DNA of 64,000 nucleotides from Phycisphaerales bacterium (lineage in GTDB: Bacteria > Planctomycetota > Phycisphaerae > Phycisphaerales > SM1A02): positions 62,001 through 126,000 of the forward strand of contig JAQWLT010000009.1 of assembly GCA_029247205.1 (NCBI GenBank). The letters run 5' to 3'. The translations under genes were made by a program, and so were the position numbers. The notes under the pieces are model-generated. The model worked only from the letters and a program-made list of their open reading frames with translations. It made no database searches and was not told the origin of the DNA. This document shows positions 1-8,651 of this stretch, in pieces. Numbering within the stretch: position 1 is the first letter of the stretch; the number at the start of each line of letters is the position of its first letter.

Positions 1-1797
1 ACGCTGGGGATCCATGCTCGCGAGCATGTGAAACCATACGTGTAGTTTGTTGTGGATGTCCACATCATTGTCCAACCGAATATGCAAGCCTGACCAGCCA
101 GCTGGGATCGCAGGTAATTGGCCGCGAGAAACAATACAACGGCCGCAGCCCCACGTTGGCACATCAACATCGTCGCCGCAAGCAATGGCGCGAACCGCAT
201 CGATGTCTACCGTAGGCGGCTGATCAATCGACCCAATGCCAGCCTCTTCGCCCTTCCAGCGAGGCGTGGCGTCAAAGCCAATCTTGCCACCTGCACCGCG
301 TTCTGCCGCTGCGTGATCGAGAATGTCCAGTGGCCCAAACGTGCACTCAACGTCGCGAGCAAAGTCGGCATGGGTAAAGAGCGCCTGCAATACTGCATCT
401 TGATCGTGCACGTCCACTTCGTCTGCATCCACAACCAACACGCACTTGGTCCAAGCCATTTGCCCGGCGCCCCATACGGCGTGCATGATCCGCCTCGCTT
501 GCAGGGCATACGCCTTGCGAATTCCCAGCACCGCCCAATTATGAAAGCATCCGGCCATTGGCAGGTCGTAGTCAACTAGATCAGGAATGAGTGTCTTCAA
601 CAGCGGCAAGAACACTCGCTCGGTTGCTTTTCCGAGCCAATAGTCCTCTTGCGGAGGTGGCCCGACGACTGTGGAGGGGAAGACAGCCTCTGTGCGATGC
701 GTCATTGCCGTCACTTCAACGATGGGATACCGATCGGGGAGTGAGTAGTAGCCCGTGTGGTCACCAAAGGGCCCCTCAAGAACGGCGCCGGGGCCGATGG
801 GCTCGTCTCCCGGCATCCACCCACAGGCACCTGCGTCTGTATTGACCCATCCCTCGATGACAATCTCAGAATTCGCTGGCACCCGTATGGGAACCGTTTT
901 TGCCTGCACCATGGCAATACCTCGGCCTTCAAGGAAGCCCGCCATCAGCAGTTCACTGATCCCTGGCGGAAGCGGAGCGGTCGCCGCATAGGGAAGCACG
1001 GGCTCGCCGCCAAAGCAAATGGCGATTGGCATCGGCTGACCGAGTTCTTTCCATGAACGCCAGTGCGCCGCCCCATCATGATGCACATGCCAGTGCATGG
1101 CGAGTGTCGTTGGACCAAGCAACTGCGCTCGGTACATGCCAATGTTGTGGCTCGGGGGACGTGGGTTGTCTCGATCACGAGCGTGAATCGTGTGCATACC
1201 TGCAAATGTGATGAAGCGGCCATCTCCGCCGGTGGTGCCAGCAGCTTTAGCATCCTGAGGCCAGCCAACCGCGGCCGGATCACCATCGAGCGGCCAAGAC
1301 TTTGTAATGGGCAAACGACAAAGATCGACTTCGTTGAGATCAGTCAGTCGCACCACTTCTTGGCAAATGCCACGACGGACGCGGCGCGGCGGCGCCTTCA
1401 AGAGTGGCAGCAATGCTCGACCGCGTGAGAGAAGACTCAAAATGCCGCTGGGAGGTTCAAGCCGTGTAATCGCTTCGAGTTTGGCTGCGAGCGACTCCAG
1501 CCCACCTGCATGGCAGCGAAGCGCCCGCTCAACTCTTGCGTACGAACCAAACACATTCATCACCAACGGAAAGTCGCAGCCTTCGACGTCGTCAAATCGA
1601 ATCGACAGGCCGCCGAGCATGGCCCCTTCGCCATCAAGTACCCCGGTTCCGGCCGATGCTGCCTCGCGTCGCGACTCCTCTACCGCCATTGCGGATGCTT
1701 CAAGCAATGGCGATACAACATGCGACACACGGCGCAAATCGCCTGCTTGTTCAAGTTCTTCGACAAATGAACCAAGTGTTCTGCATCGGCGAGCCAT
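1..1797 (-). CDS. ubiD: UbiD family decarboxylase (3' end outside window)
   Basis: Translating the minus strand from the ATG at 1797 gives an uninterrupted reading frame of about 599 residues that leaves the window without a stop. It begins with the typical UbiD opening (SFVEELEQAGDLRRV), and the middle carries the family block GPFGDHTGYYSLPDRYP followed by TAMTHR. UbiD enzymes are prenyl-FMN-dependent decarboxylases. The classical role is decarboxylation of 4-hydroxy-3-polyprenylbenzoate in ubiquinone synthesis, or the analogous menaquinone (futalosine) step. Which aromatic acid is used here cannot be told. The frame continues a little upstream of the ATG without a stop, but TATCCT ends 7 nt before this ATG, so I prefer this start. 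No ubiX is in the window. Confidence 0.9.
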   Translation of the reverse strand, partial: MARRCRTLGSFVEELEQAGDLRRVSHVVSPLLEASAMAVEESRREAASAGTGVLDGEGAMLGGLSIRFDDVEGCDFPLVMNVFGSYARVERALRCHAGGLESLAAKLEAITRLEPPSGILSLLSRGRALLPLLKAPPRRVRRGICQEVVRLTDLNEVDLCRLPITKSWPLDGDPAAVGWPQDAKAAGTTGGDGRFITFAGMHTIHARDRDNPRPPSHNIGMYRAQLLGPTTLAMHWHVHHDGAAHWRSWKELGQPMPIAICFGGEPVLPYAATAPLPPGISELLMAGFLEGRGIAMVQAKTVPIRVPANSEIVIEGWVNTDAGACGWMPGDEPIGPGAVLEGPFGDHTGYYSLPDRYPIVEVTAMTHRTEAVFPSTVVGPPPQEDYWLGKATERVFLPLLKTLIPDLVDYDLPMAGCFHNWAVLGIRKAYALQARRIMHAVWGAGQMAWTKCVLVVDADEVDVHDQDAVLQALFTHADFARDVECTFGPLDILDHAAAERGAGGKIGFDATPRWKGEEAGIGSIDQPPTVDIDAVRAIACGDDVDVPTWGCGRCIVSRGQLPAIPAGWSGLHIRLDNDVDIHNKLHVWFHMLASMDPQR

Positions 1798-1804
1798 GCT
1801 GCGA

Positions 1805-1810
1805 AGGATA
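1805..1810 (-). promoter_or_regulatory. -10-like hexamer for ubiD (leaderless)
   Basis: TATCCT on the minus strand ends 7 nt before the ubiD ATG, and no Shine-Dalgarno is seen between them. This fits a leaderless transcript starting at or next to the start codon. No convincing -35 element was found. Confidence 0.45.
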
Positions 1811-1943
1811 GTCACTTCGCCTGCAACTACCACAATACGCGTGCCATTCACTGCTGAAATGGTCGAGGTGAAAATCCCAATACGATGCCTGAGCTACCAC
1901 ATCGCGTAGCGGAAGGACAAACAGCGTTATCATCCACTGCAGC

Positions 1944-2888
1944 GTGCCTACAGCAATCGAAATCCAAAACGTCCACAAAACCTTCGGGCGGAAGGTGCAT
2001 GCCCTTCGAGGCGTGTCGATGACCGTCGATCCGGGGCAGATCTTCTGCCTGCTCGGCCCCAATGGCGCAGGCAAGTCAACACTGGTCAAAATCTTGATGA
2101 CGGTCATTCATCCGTCTCAGTTGTCCGGCACCATGCTTGGCCAGCCCGTTGGACACAAGCCGACACTCCGACAGGTCGGATATCTACCCGAACACCACCG
2201 TTTCCCACCATTTATGACTGCCGAACAAGCTCTGCACTTCTACGGCGCCCTCTCCGGCATGCGAAGGCCAGCAAGGCTTCGCCGAATTGCCGAGACACTT
2301 GAACTTGTCGGCATGGCTGACTGGCGAAAGCACAAGGTCGGCACCTTCTCCAAGGGCATGCAGCAACGCGTCGGACTTGCTCAAGCTCTACTGCACGACC
2401 CGAAGCTACTGCTGCTTGATGAACCAACTGATGGTGTCGATCCCGTGGGTCGCCGCGAGATTCGCGACTTGCTGCATCATCTTCGCAGCGAGGGACGCAC
2501 CATTCTGGTCAATAGCCACATCCTCGCCGAACTTGAGTCGATCTGTGATCAACTCGCGGTCGTGGTCAAAGGAAAGGTCGCCCTCGAAGGCACATTTGAA
2601 GACCTCACAGCAAGTCGCCGCCGATGGGAACTCTCATGGCGGGGAGCCGAGATTACGTGGCCCGATTACGACGTGCAAATAGATGGTGAGATTCGCCGCG
2701 TCACACTTCCGGGCGCTTCGCCCGAAGATACACAACCATTAATCGACCGCATTCGCAACGAGGGCGGCGTCATCATGTCGGTCACCGAAATACGCGAGTC
2801 GCTTGAAGACCTCTTTATGCGGGCACTTGAATTGGCAGGCGATGCGCATGGGCACGCACCCGGCGCTGTGCAAGGAAAGAAGTCATGA
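1944..2888 (+). CDS. ABC transporter ATP-binding protein
   Basis: This 314-residue ABC ATPase has Walker A (GPNGAGKST, about residues 38-46), the signature region SKGMQQRVGLAQA (about 135-147) and Walker B with the catalytic Glu (LLLLDEPTDGVDP, about 158). The start is GTG with no clear Shine-Dalgarno. TATCAT lies 10 nt upstream, so the leader must be very short. The gene overlaps the next, a matching permease, by 4 nt (ATGA), so the two form one exporter of the ABC-2 type (CcmA/NosF/GldA-like). The roughly 75-residue tail after the nucleotide-binding domain is common in such exporters. The substrate cannot be predicted. Confidence 0.93.
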   Translation: MPTAIEIQNVHKTFGRKVHALRGVSMTVDPGQIFCLLGPNGAGKSTLVKILMTVIHPSQLSGTMLGQPVGHKPTLRQVGYLPEHHRFPPFMTAEQALHFYGALSGMRRPARLRRIAETLELVGMADWRKHKVGTFSKGMQQRVGLAQALLHDPKLLLLDEPTDGVDPVGRREIRDLLHHLRSEGRTILVNSHILAELESICDQLAVVVKGKVALEGTFEDLTASRRRWELSWRGAEITWPDYDVQIDGEIRRVTLPGASPEDTQPLIDRIRNEGGVIMSVTEIRESLEDLFMRALELAGDAHGHAPGAVQGKKS

Positions 2889-4006
2889 CTGCCATCCTTG
2901 CCATTTTGCGAGAGTCGTGGCTTTCACTACGGGCAGAGAAACTCTTCAAGGTCGTCATGGGCCTGAACATCTTGGTCATCGTGGGCTTTGCCTCGATCGG
3001 CTTCGACAAGACGGGCGTCACAATCTTCTTTGGCCTCAGTCATATTGAGAGTGAGTTTGTATTTGCCGGTTCGCCGCTTGCGCGTACGCTCTATATGGGA
3101 ATTTACTCAGCCTTCATTGTCAATATCTGGTTGGCTTGGGCGGCATCGATTCTGGCACTGGTCTCGACATCATCTATCTTTCCGTCCTTCCTCTCACAAG
3201 GGGCGGTGGAACTTGTGTTGTCACGACCCACACGCCGCTCAACCATCTTCCTGGTGAAGTATTGCGGCGGCCTCCTCTTTGTCATGCTCCAAGTCAGCGT
3301 GTTTACGGTTGGGGCCTTCTTTGCCGCAGGCTGGAGGGTCGGCGAATGGGACCCGGCGATCTTCCTCGCCATTCCACTCATCACGCTCTTCTACAGTTAT
3401 CTTTTTTGCATCAATGCCCTCGCAGGCATTCTCACTCGCTCCACGCTCGTGGCGCTACTCGTAACACTGCTGTTCTGGTTTAGCACCTTTGGCATTCGCA
3501 CGGCAGACGACATTCTCACACGGTTCACACTCATGTTCGAGGCGAGAGTGGAGCGGCTAGAGAAACAAGTCGGCAACTTACAGTTGGAAGTCAAGACAGC
3601 CGAGGCTGACGGTGATGATGTCGCCACAAAGGACGCCGAACACTGGCTTATTGAGCCCGAAGATGACCTCGCACTCGCCAAGCAAGGAGTTGCGCAATTG
3701 GCTCCGTGGAAAACAGTCATCGGCGGCGTGCGCGCAATCACGCCCGAGACCGCCAGAACGATTGGCCTGCTGCACCGCGCACTCGAGCGTGACTCCGATA
3801 CCACCTTGCAGCAACTACTCTCAGGCGATGCCTTCCGCGACGACGATGAGTCTCCAAGGGACTTGAATGACGAGCAAATCGCAGACCAAGAACTCGCCAA
3901 GCGAGAAGAGAACATCTCGCCATGGCTGATCATTGGCAAGTCGTTGATCTTTGAGGTCGTCATCCTTGGCATCGCCATGATGATCTTCCGCCGCCGCGAC
4001 TATTGA
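2885..4006 (+). CDS. ABC-2 type permease (NosY/GldF-like)
   Basis: A 373-residue membrane protein whose start overlaps the stop of the preceding ATPase gene. It has an N-terminal segment at about residues 20-40, a cluster of hydrophobic helices at about 70-215 that includes LSQGAVELVLSRPTRRS, typical of ABC-2 permeases, and a last helix near the C-terminus followed by RRRDY. Between about 218 and 345 is a large charged, coiled-coil-like soluble segment that is not standard for this fold. It probably works with the upstream ATPase in export or membrane remodelling. The 3' end overlaps the end of proC on the other strand by 7 bp. Confidence 0.85.
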   Translation: MTAILAILRESWLSLRAEKLFKVVMGLNILVIVGFASIGFDKTGVTIFFGLSHIESEFVFAGSPLARTLYMGIYSAFIVNIWLAWAASILALVSTSSIFPSFLSQGAVELVLSRPTRRSTIFLVKYCGGLLFVMLQVSVFTVGAFFAAGWRVGEWDPAIFLAIPLITLFYSYLFCINALAGILTRSTLVALLVTLLFWFSTFGIRTADDILTRFTLMFEARVERLEKQVGNLQLEVKTAEADGDDVATKDAEHWLIEPEDDLALAKQGVAQLAPWKTVIGGVRAITPETARTIGLLHRALERDSDTTLQQLLSGDAFRDDDESPRDLNDEQIADQELAKREENISPWLIIGKSLIFEVVILGIAMMIFRRRDY

Positions 4007-4806
4007 CCCTGCCCCTGAGCGATTGACTTCCCACGCATATAGGCGGCATGCACACCCGCCCTGGCCGCCTTGGCAAATCCGGCTCGATCCATCGCAGCGA
4101 GCCCGGCCTCGGTCGTTCCGCCTGGAGTTGTAACGGCTTGCTTCAACTCAGCAGGGTACAGATCGCTTGTTGCAAGCATGGCGGCAGCTCCTTGAAATGT
4201 GCCGCAAATGAGTTCGTCAATAATGGCATCATCGAGTCCGATGGCAATGCCCTCCTCGCGCATCGCCTCAGCAAGCAAATAGATCCAAGCAGGGCCCGAC
4301 CCCGAGACCGCCGTCACGGCAAACATGTCTTCTTCCGCAACTTCAACAACGCGACCGACGCCTGCAAAGAGATCCCTTGCCACTGCAGTATCAGTAACAG
4401 TCGCGCCACGCCCCGCCGCAATCGCAGTCATTCCGCAACCGATCGAAGCGGGAGCGTTGGGCATCGCCCGCACAACGCGCGTGGCTTCGCCGCACGCATC
4501 TGCAATCGAGTTGGAGTCAAGCCCAGCCATGACCGACACCACCAGTCGCGGAGATGGAGAAACAAGGGCAGCAGCAGCTTCAGGAAAGTCCTGCGGGCGA
4601 ACACACATCACCAGCGTGTCTACCCCATGCAAGGCCGTCGCATCTGCTGCAACTGTGCAACCAAGTTCAGCAATCGCCTCGCGAAGCGAGTCAATTCGTT
4701 CGACCACCAAGACAGCCTCAGGCCGCAAGAAACCTGTGGAAAATGCTCCATTCAGAATGGCCCGACCCATATGCCCGGCACCAAGAAAGCCAATATCGCT
4801 GCTCAT
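4000..4806 (-). CDS. proC: Pyrroline-5-carboxylate reductase
   Basis: This 268-residue protein opens with the NAD(P)-binding motif GFLGAGHMGRAI. It carries the ProC hallmarks VVRAMPNAPASIGCG in the middle and ELKQAVTTPGGTTEAGL near the C-terminus, which is the conserved signature of the family. It catalyses the last step of proline synthesis, reduction of 1-pyrroline-5-carboxylate with NAD(P)H in the cytoplasm. The length is normal. It is divergent from accA, 57 bp away, and convergent with the ABC permease, overlapping its end by 7 bp. The start has no Shine-Dalgarno; TATGCT ends 8 nt upstream. Confidence 0.95.
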   Translation of the reverse strand: MSSDIGFLGAGHMGRAILNGAFSTGFLRPEAVLVVERIDSLREAIAELGCTVAADATALHGVDTLVMCVRPQDFPEAAAALVSPSPRLVVSVMAGLDSNSIADACGEATRVVRAMPNAPASIGCGMTAIAAGRGATVTDTAVARDLFAGVGRVVEVAEEDMFAVTAVSGSGPAWIYLLAEAMREEGIAIGLDDAIIDELICGTFQGAAAMLATSDLYPAELKQAVTTPGGTTEAGLAAMDRAGFAKAARAGVHAAYMRGKSIAQGQGQ

Positions 4807-4814
4807 GGTGGGTC

Positions 4815-4820
4815 AGCATA
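4815..4820 (-). promoter_or_regulatory. -10-like hexamer for proC
   Basis: TATGCT on the minus strand ends 8 nt before the proC ATG, within the short divergent gap to accA. Part of the recurring TANNNT-close-to-ATG pattern. Confidence 0.35.
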
Positions 4821-4863
4821 CGGGTTCGGCCGTGTCCGATACCATTTGTCCACCCTACCCACC

Positions 4864-5847
4864 ATGACTCCCTCCACCGAAATTGCTTCACTGCCCTTTG
4901 AGACCCCAGTCAAGGATCTCGATACCCAAATCGCTACTCTCCAAGCTCGAGAAGATGCGGCCACATTGGCCGATGAAATCTCTTCGCTCCGTGTGAGCCG
5001 CGAGGAACTGCTGCGAAAGATCTATGCTGGACTCGATCCAGTCGATGTTGTCAAAGTGGCAAGGCACCCCAATCGCCCACAAACGGCGGATTACATTAAT
5101 CGCATCTGCCGCGACTTTCGTGAACTCCATGGAGATCGCCGATACGGCGATGATGCCGCGATGATCACCGGCCTCGGCCGCATCGGACCATTCAAGGTCA
5201 TGGTCATCGGCCATCAGAAGGGCCGCACGACGGAAGAGCGCATCCTCTGTAACTTCGGCTGCGCACACCCGGAGGGATATCGCAAGGCCCTCGCCAAGAT
5301 GAAACTCGCCGAAAAATTCGGATTGCCCATCGTGACCCTCATCGACACACCTGGCGCCTATCCAGGCATGGGCCCCGAAGAACGCGGCCAAGCTGAGGCC
5401 ATCGCTGTGAATATGCGAGACATGAGCCAACTCACCACACCGATCATCAGCGTGGTGATTGGCGAGGGCGGCTCAGGTGGTGCCCTGGGAATTGGCGTGG
5501 CAGACCGCGTCGACATGATGCAATTTGCTTGGTATTCGGTCATTAGTCCTGAAGGGTGTGCAGCGATCCTTTGGAAGGAAGCAAACGAGCAGACAAATGC
5601 CTCCGCCGCTCACTCGCTGGCCCTCACGGCAGAAGATAATCTCCGCAACGGCATCATCGACAGCATTGTGGAGGAGCCCCAGGGAGGTGCTCACCGAGAT
5701 CCTCAGGCCGCAGCCGAGCGACTCGAACGACATCTGGTCGACCGGCTGCACGAGGTCTCGAGGCTCAACCCGCGGACACTCGTAGAGAGTCGATATGAGA
5801 AATTTCGCCGGATGGGGCGCATTCTCGAGACCACGCCCACGAGCTAA
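4864..5847 (+). CDS. accA: Acetyl-CoA carboxylase carboxyltransferase subunit alpha
   Basis: A 327-residue AccA. The N-terminal helical region (LDTQIATLQ, EISSLR) leads into the crotonase-like carboxyltransferase domain with ARHPNRPQTADYI, GRIGPFKVMVIGHQKGR, DTPGAYPG and GEGGSGGALGIGVAD, all diagnostic. It transfers carboxyl from biotin to acetyl-CoA with AccD, making malonyl-CoA for fatty-acid synthesis. The frame is open far upstream (to 4048), but that stretch lies antisense to proC. The ATG at 4864 gives the family length and the correct N-terminus. The fab cluster lies about 47 kb away in this window; accB, accC and accD are not seen. Confidence 0.97.
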   Translation: MTPSTEIASLPFETPVKDLDTQIATLQAREDAATLADEISSLRVSREELLRKIYAGLDPVDVVKVARHPNRPQTADYINRICRDFRELHGDRRYGDDAAMITGLGRIGPFKVMVIGHQKGRTTEERILCNFGCAHPEGYRKALAKMKLAEKFGLPIVTLIDTPGAYPGMGPEERGQAEAIAVNMRDMSQLTTPIISVVIGEGGSGGALGIGVADRVDMMQFAWYSVISPEGCAAILWKEANEQTNASAAHSLALTAEDNLRNGIIDSIVEEPQGGAHRDPQAAAERLERHLVDRLHEVSRLNPRTLVESRYEKFRRMGRILETTPTS

Positions 5848-5927
5848 CTCCAAGCCATTGACCGCCCTCCCCGGGTGACGTATCCTCTCTGGATTCGGCC
5901 CGATCTGCGGCAGTCTGTGATTGCCTT

Positions 5928-5952
5928 TAAGTCCTTTGTTTTAATGGACTTA
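5928..5952 (+). other. Small inverted repeat upstream of the dksA-like gene
   Basis: Perfect 7-bp arms (TAAGTCC / GGACTTA) around an 11-nt AT-rich loop, about 60 bp before the GTG start of the DksA-like gene and about 80 bp after accA. It could be a weak terminator of accA or part of the next gene's leader. A second 6-bp inverted repeat (GGTAGC / GCTACC) lies at about 5975-5994. Confidence 0.3.
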
Positions 5953-6014
5953 CCAAACTAGGCCGGCAGGCCCTGGTAGCTGCTTTGGCTACCCCTCTGA
6001 CAGGATCAGCACCC

Positions 6015-6851
6015 GTGGCAAAGAAGACAACCCGGAAAGCGTCCTCCAAAAAGAAGGGGACCGCCAAGAAGACGACTCGCAAGAAGGCCACAGCCAAGAA
6101 GGCGGCCAGCACGAAGACTGCAAAGAAGCCTGTTGCCAAAAAGAAGGCCACTGCGAAAAAGACCACGACAAAGAAGGCCACTACAAAGAAGGCCGTTAAG
6201 AAGAAAAGCGGTGTCTCTCAAAAAGCCACCGCAAAAAAATCTTCAACCAAGAAGGCTGCAGCCAAATCACCGTCGACCCCACCGCGAAAGCGTGGAAGGC
6301 GAACAGTGCTTGAAGCCGCAATGTCCAACGACGCCGATGGCGATGGGTACGTCGTCGTCAATGGGCGGCGGGTGCGACGTATTGCCGTTACAGCACCGCC
6401 AGCATCCAGTCGGCGGAAGTCTGCCCCAAAGAAAGCAGCGAAGGCCGCATCACGACCAAAGAAGAAAGCCAAGTCAAGGCTCACGCCAGACGACCTCAAC
6501 ACTTTCCGCGAGTTGCTCTTAAACAAGCGTCGCGAAGTGATGTCAGCAATCGACGGAATGGAAACCGAAGCATTACGTACCAACTCCGGTGAGTCTTCAG
6601 GCATGCCAATCCATATGGCCGACATCGGCTCTGATGCATATGAGCAAGATCTGCAACTGGGCATCTCTGCCTCAGAGCGTGAACGCATCATTGAAATCGA
6701 TGCTGCCCTTGGTCGAATTGCAGAGGGCACCTACGGTATTTGCGAACTCTCCGGCAAGGCCATCCGCAAAGCGAGGCTTCGCGCCAAGCCGTGGGCACGC
6801 ATGACCATTGACACCGCTCGCGAAGAGGAACGAACCGGACGACGCCGCTGA
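6015..6851 (+). CDS. DksA/TraR-like protein with lysine-rich H1-like N-terminus
   Basis: About 278 residues. The first ~95 are low-complexity Lys/Ala/Thr repeats (units such as AKKTTTKKA), like histone H1 tails. After a short linker containing YVVVNGRRVRR and a second basic stretch, the C-terminal ~115 residues form a DksA-type module: a coiled coil starting LTPDDLNTFRELLLNKRREV, then the ALGRIAEGTYGICE block. DksA proteins act in the secondary channel of RNA polymerase. The zinc-finger region retains only one Cys (CELSGKAIRKARLRAKPWA), so no C4 zinc site is possible. I chose GTG at 6015 (AGGA upstream, product starting VAKKTTRK) over a TTG at 5985. It overlaps lspA by 1 nt. Confidence 0.85.
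   Translation: MAKKTTRKASSKKKGTAKKTTRKKATAKKAASTKTAKKPVAKKKATAKKTTTKKATTKKAVKKKSGVSQKATAKKSSTKKAAAKSPSTPPRKRGRRTVLEAAMSNDADGDGYVVVNGRRVRRIAVTAPPASSRRKSAPKKAAKAASRPKKKAKSRLTPDDLNTFRELLLNKRREVMSAIDGMETEALRTNSGESSGMPIHMADIGSDAYEQDLQLGISASERERIIEIDAALGRIAEGTYGICELSGKAIRKARLRAKPWARMTIDTAREEERTGRRR
6040..6300 (+). repeat. Lysine-rich coding repeat
   Basis: AAG-rich tandem-like units encoding Ala-Lys-Lys-Thr-Thr variants inside the DksA-like gene. The units are imperfect and in frame, and may vary in number between strains through slippage. Confidence 0.6.
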
Positions 6852-7525
6852 TGGTGTCAACGCTCGGTCGCAGCACTCCAACTCCACAGGTACAGCATCC
6901 TGCCCACTCCAGTTGGACTGCGTGGACCTTGCTGATTGTGGTGGCGGCACTTGGCCTCAGCCTTGACCTTGGAAGTAAACAGTGGGCCTTTGAGCGAGTT
7001 GCAAGCCAGCCTGTGCAGGTCGATCGGGCTGCCGCACTGGCTGACCCTGGCTATTCGCCCATTCCTCCCCACGATGGGATCGTTGCACTGCCTGGCAACC
7101 TGCTGGACTTCCGACTTGTCCTCAATAGTGGCGCCGTCTTTGGAATTGGCGCACACCAAAGATGGTTTTTCATTTCATTCAGCGTGATCGCGGTCGGTGT
7201 TGCCGTGTTCCTCTTCGGCTGGCGAACCGAGGCAAAGAACCGCTTGCTGCACATCGGCATCGCCATGATCCTCGCTGGGGCGCTCGGCAACTTGTGGGAT
7301 CGCCTGATTATTGGCCGTGTACGCGACTTCTTGCACATGCTGCCCGGCTGGGAACTTCCCTTGGGCCTGCACTGGCCAGGCGGCAGCCCCGAAATCTGGC
7401 CTTGGATATTCAACATCGCCGACATGCTTCTGCTTGCAGGCATGGGGCTGGTCATGCTTGACATGTGGTGGCGGGGACGAGCCGAGGCGAAGGACCGCCG
7501 AAGGATTTCTGCCAACAGCCCATGA
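6851..7525 (+). CDS. lspA: Signal peptidase II (lipoprotein signal peptidase)
   Basis: A 224-residue membrane protein that removes signal peptides from prolipoproteins after diacylglyceryl modification. It has the LspA motifs LNSGAVFGIG, GALGNLWDRLIIGRVRDF (first catalytic Asp in NLWDR) and FNIADMLLLAG (second catalytic Asp), with membrane helices at about residues 20-40, 95-115, 130-150 and 180-205. It is somewhat longer than the usual ~165 residues because of the N-terminus and the loop after helix 1. Its ATG shares a base with the stop of the DksA-like gene, so the two are translationally coupled. The window holds several lipoprotein candidates that would be its substrates. Confidence 0.95.
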   Translation: MVSTLGRSTPTPQVQHPAHSSWTAWTLLIVVAALGLSLDLGSKQWAFERVASQPVQVDRAAALADPGYSPIPPHDGIVALPGNLLDFRLVLNSGAVFGIGAHQRWFFISFSVIAVGVAVFLFGWRTEAKNRLLHIGIAMILAGALGNLWDRLIIGRVRDFLHMLPGWELPLGLHWPGGSPEIWPWIFNIADMLLLAGMGLVMLDMWWRGRAEAKDRRRISANSP

Positions 7526-7559
7526 ACGTGCGCTGTGTGGGTCTACCTTGGCGGAACAA

Positions 7560-7634
7560 TCGGGCTGAGAGGATTCGAACCTCCGACCTTCTGACCCCCA
7601 GTCAGACGCGCTAACCAAGCTGCGCTACAGCCCG
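7560..7634 (-). tRNA. tRNA-Pro (GGG)
   Basis: The minus strand folds as a tRNA: acceptor CGGGCTG/CAGCCCG, discriminator A, D-arm GCGC...GCGC, anticodon stem TCTGA/TCAGA with loop CTGGGGG (anticodon GGG), and T-arm with TTCGAAT. The 5' CGGGCTGTAGCGCAG is typical of bacterial proline tRNAs. CCA is not encoded. Found by reading, not by a covariance search. Confidence 0.93.
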
Positions 7635-7710
7635 TTTGGTGAACGGAGCATGGTATCAGAGGCAAGAGCGGCCGCCGAGGCCTCGCTACTGCAGACCACC
7701 ACGGCGGCAA

Positions 7711-7797
7711 CGGACAGGGTGGGATTCGAACCCACGGTACGATAAATCGTACACAGCATTTCCAGTGCTGCACCTTCAGCCGCTCGGTCACCTGCCC
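7711..7797 (-). tRNA. tRNA-Ser (GGA)
   Basis: The minus strand folds as a class II tRNA of 87 nt: acceptor GGGCAGG/CCTGTCC with discriminator G, anticodon loop CTGGAAA (anticodon GGA), a long variable arm (GTACGAT/ATCGTAC), and T-loop TTCGAAT. CCA is not encoded. It lies upstream of tRNA-Pro on the same strand, 76 bp apart, so the two may be co-transcribed. Confidence 0.95.
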
Positions 7798-7866
7798 TGA
7801 GAGATCGGGATTGTATCCACAGTTGGCGACGTTGTGAACATCGCGGAGCCAGAACCGGCTCACCGC

Positions 7867-7872
7867 TACCCT
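7867..7872 (+). promoter_or_regulatory. -10-like hexamer for truB
   Basis: TACCCT ends exactly 6 nt before the ATG at 7879, with no Shine-Dalgarno, which suggests a leaderless mRNA. This supports the 7879 start over the upstream GTG at 7834. Confidence 0.35.
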
Positions 7873-7878
7873 CTGCCA

Positions 7879-8586
7879 ATGTCCACCACCACCATGAGCG
7901 GGTTTCTGGTACTCGACAAACCGATCGGGCCCTCGTCAATGCGGGCCGTGGCAGTTGTTCGACGCCGTGGAGGGGGCATTAAGACAGGGCACGCTGGCAC
8001 ACTTGACCCACGAGCAAGCGGCGTACTGGTACTGGGACTTGGCAAGGCCACCAAATTGCTCGAACGAGTCGTCGCAACAGCCAAGGGCTACGAAACCGAA
8101 GTTGACCTCTCGATTCGTACCGCTACGGATGACCTCGAAGCCGAACCAGAAATTGTTGACGTTGCCAAACCTCCCACGCGAAAAATGGTAGCTGACGCAC
8201 TCACCCAGTTCACTGGTGACATCATGCAGAAACCACCCATCTTCAGCGCCATCAAGGTTGGTGGACGCCGCGCCTACGCGCTTGCTCGGCAAGACAAACC
8301 GGTCGATCTCCCATTGCGACCCATACATGTTGATGAACTGACACTACTGGACTATGCATGGCCGATTGCAACGATCAGCATTGCATGCGGGAAGGGGTTC
8401 TATGTGCGATCACTCGCGCGGGATCTCGGTATCGCACTCAATACTGGCGGGTGCTGCCGCAACATTCGCCGAACGGCTGTTGGACCGTTCACCATCGACG
8501 AAGCAATACATCTTGATGATGTGCCAGAACCACTTGGCGAAGCGAACCTCATCTCGATCGATGAAGCATTATCTCGGCTCGAATAA
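7879..8586 (+). CDS. truB: tRNA pseudouridine(55) synthase
   Basis: About 235 residues. It has the TruB opening SGFLVLDKPIGPSS and the catalytic block GHAGTLDPRASGVLVLGLGKATKL with the nucleophilic Asp, then TDDLEAEPE, KPPIFSAIKVGGRRAY and the CGKGFYVRSLARDLG motif. It makes pseudouridine at position 55 in the T-loop of tRNAs. It lies just beyond two tRNA genes on the opposite strand. The frame is open upstream to a GTG at 7834, but the family starts near MSTTTMSGF. Confidence 0.95.
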   Translation: MSTTTMSGFLVLDKPIGPSSMRAVAVVRRRGGGIKTGHAGTLDPRASGVLVLGLGKATKLLERVVATAKGYETEVDLSIRTATDDLEAEPEIVDVAKPPTRKMVADALTQFTGDIMQKPPIFSAIKVGGRRAYALARQDKPVDLPLRPIHVDELTLLDYAWPIATISIACGKGFYVRSLARDLGIALNTGGCCRNIRRTAVGPFTIDEAIHLDDVPEPLGEANLISIDEALSRLE

Positions 8587-8651
8587 CGATCGCTATCGAC
8601 GTGCCCGACCGCGATTGCGGCCCTTCGAACGACTGCAAGGAGAAGAGTCAT

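Noticed and set aside
118-1428. Several plus-strand open frames at the left edge
   Set aside because: They are shadows of ubiD on the minus strand, which reads without a stop through this whole region.
4048-4863. N-terminal extension of accA by about 270 residues
   Set aside because: The stretch is antisense to proC, has no AccA similarity, and the ATG at 4864 gives the normal length.
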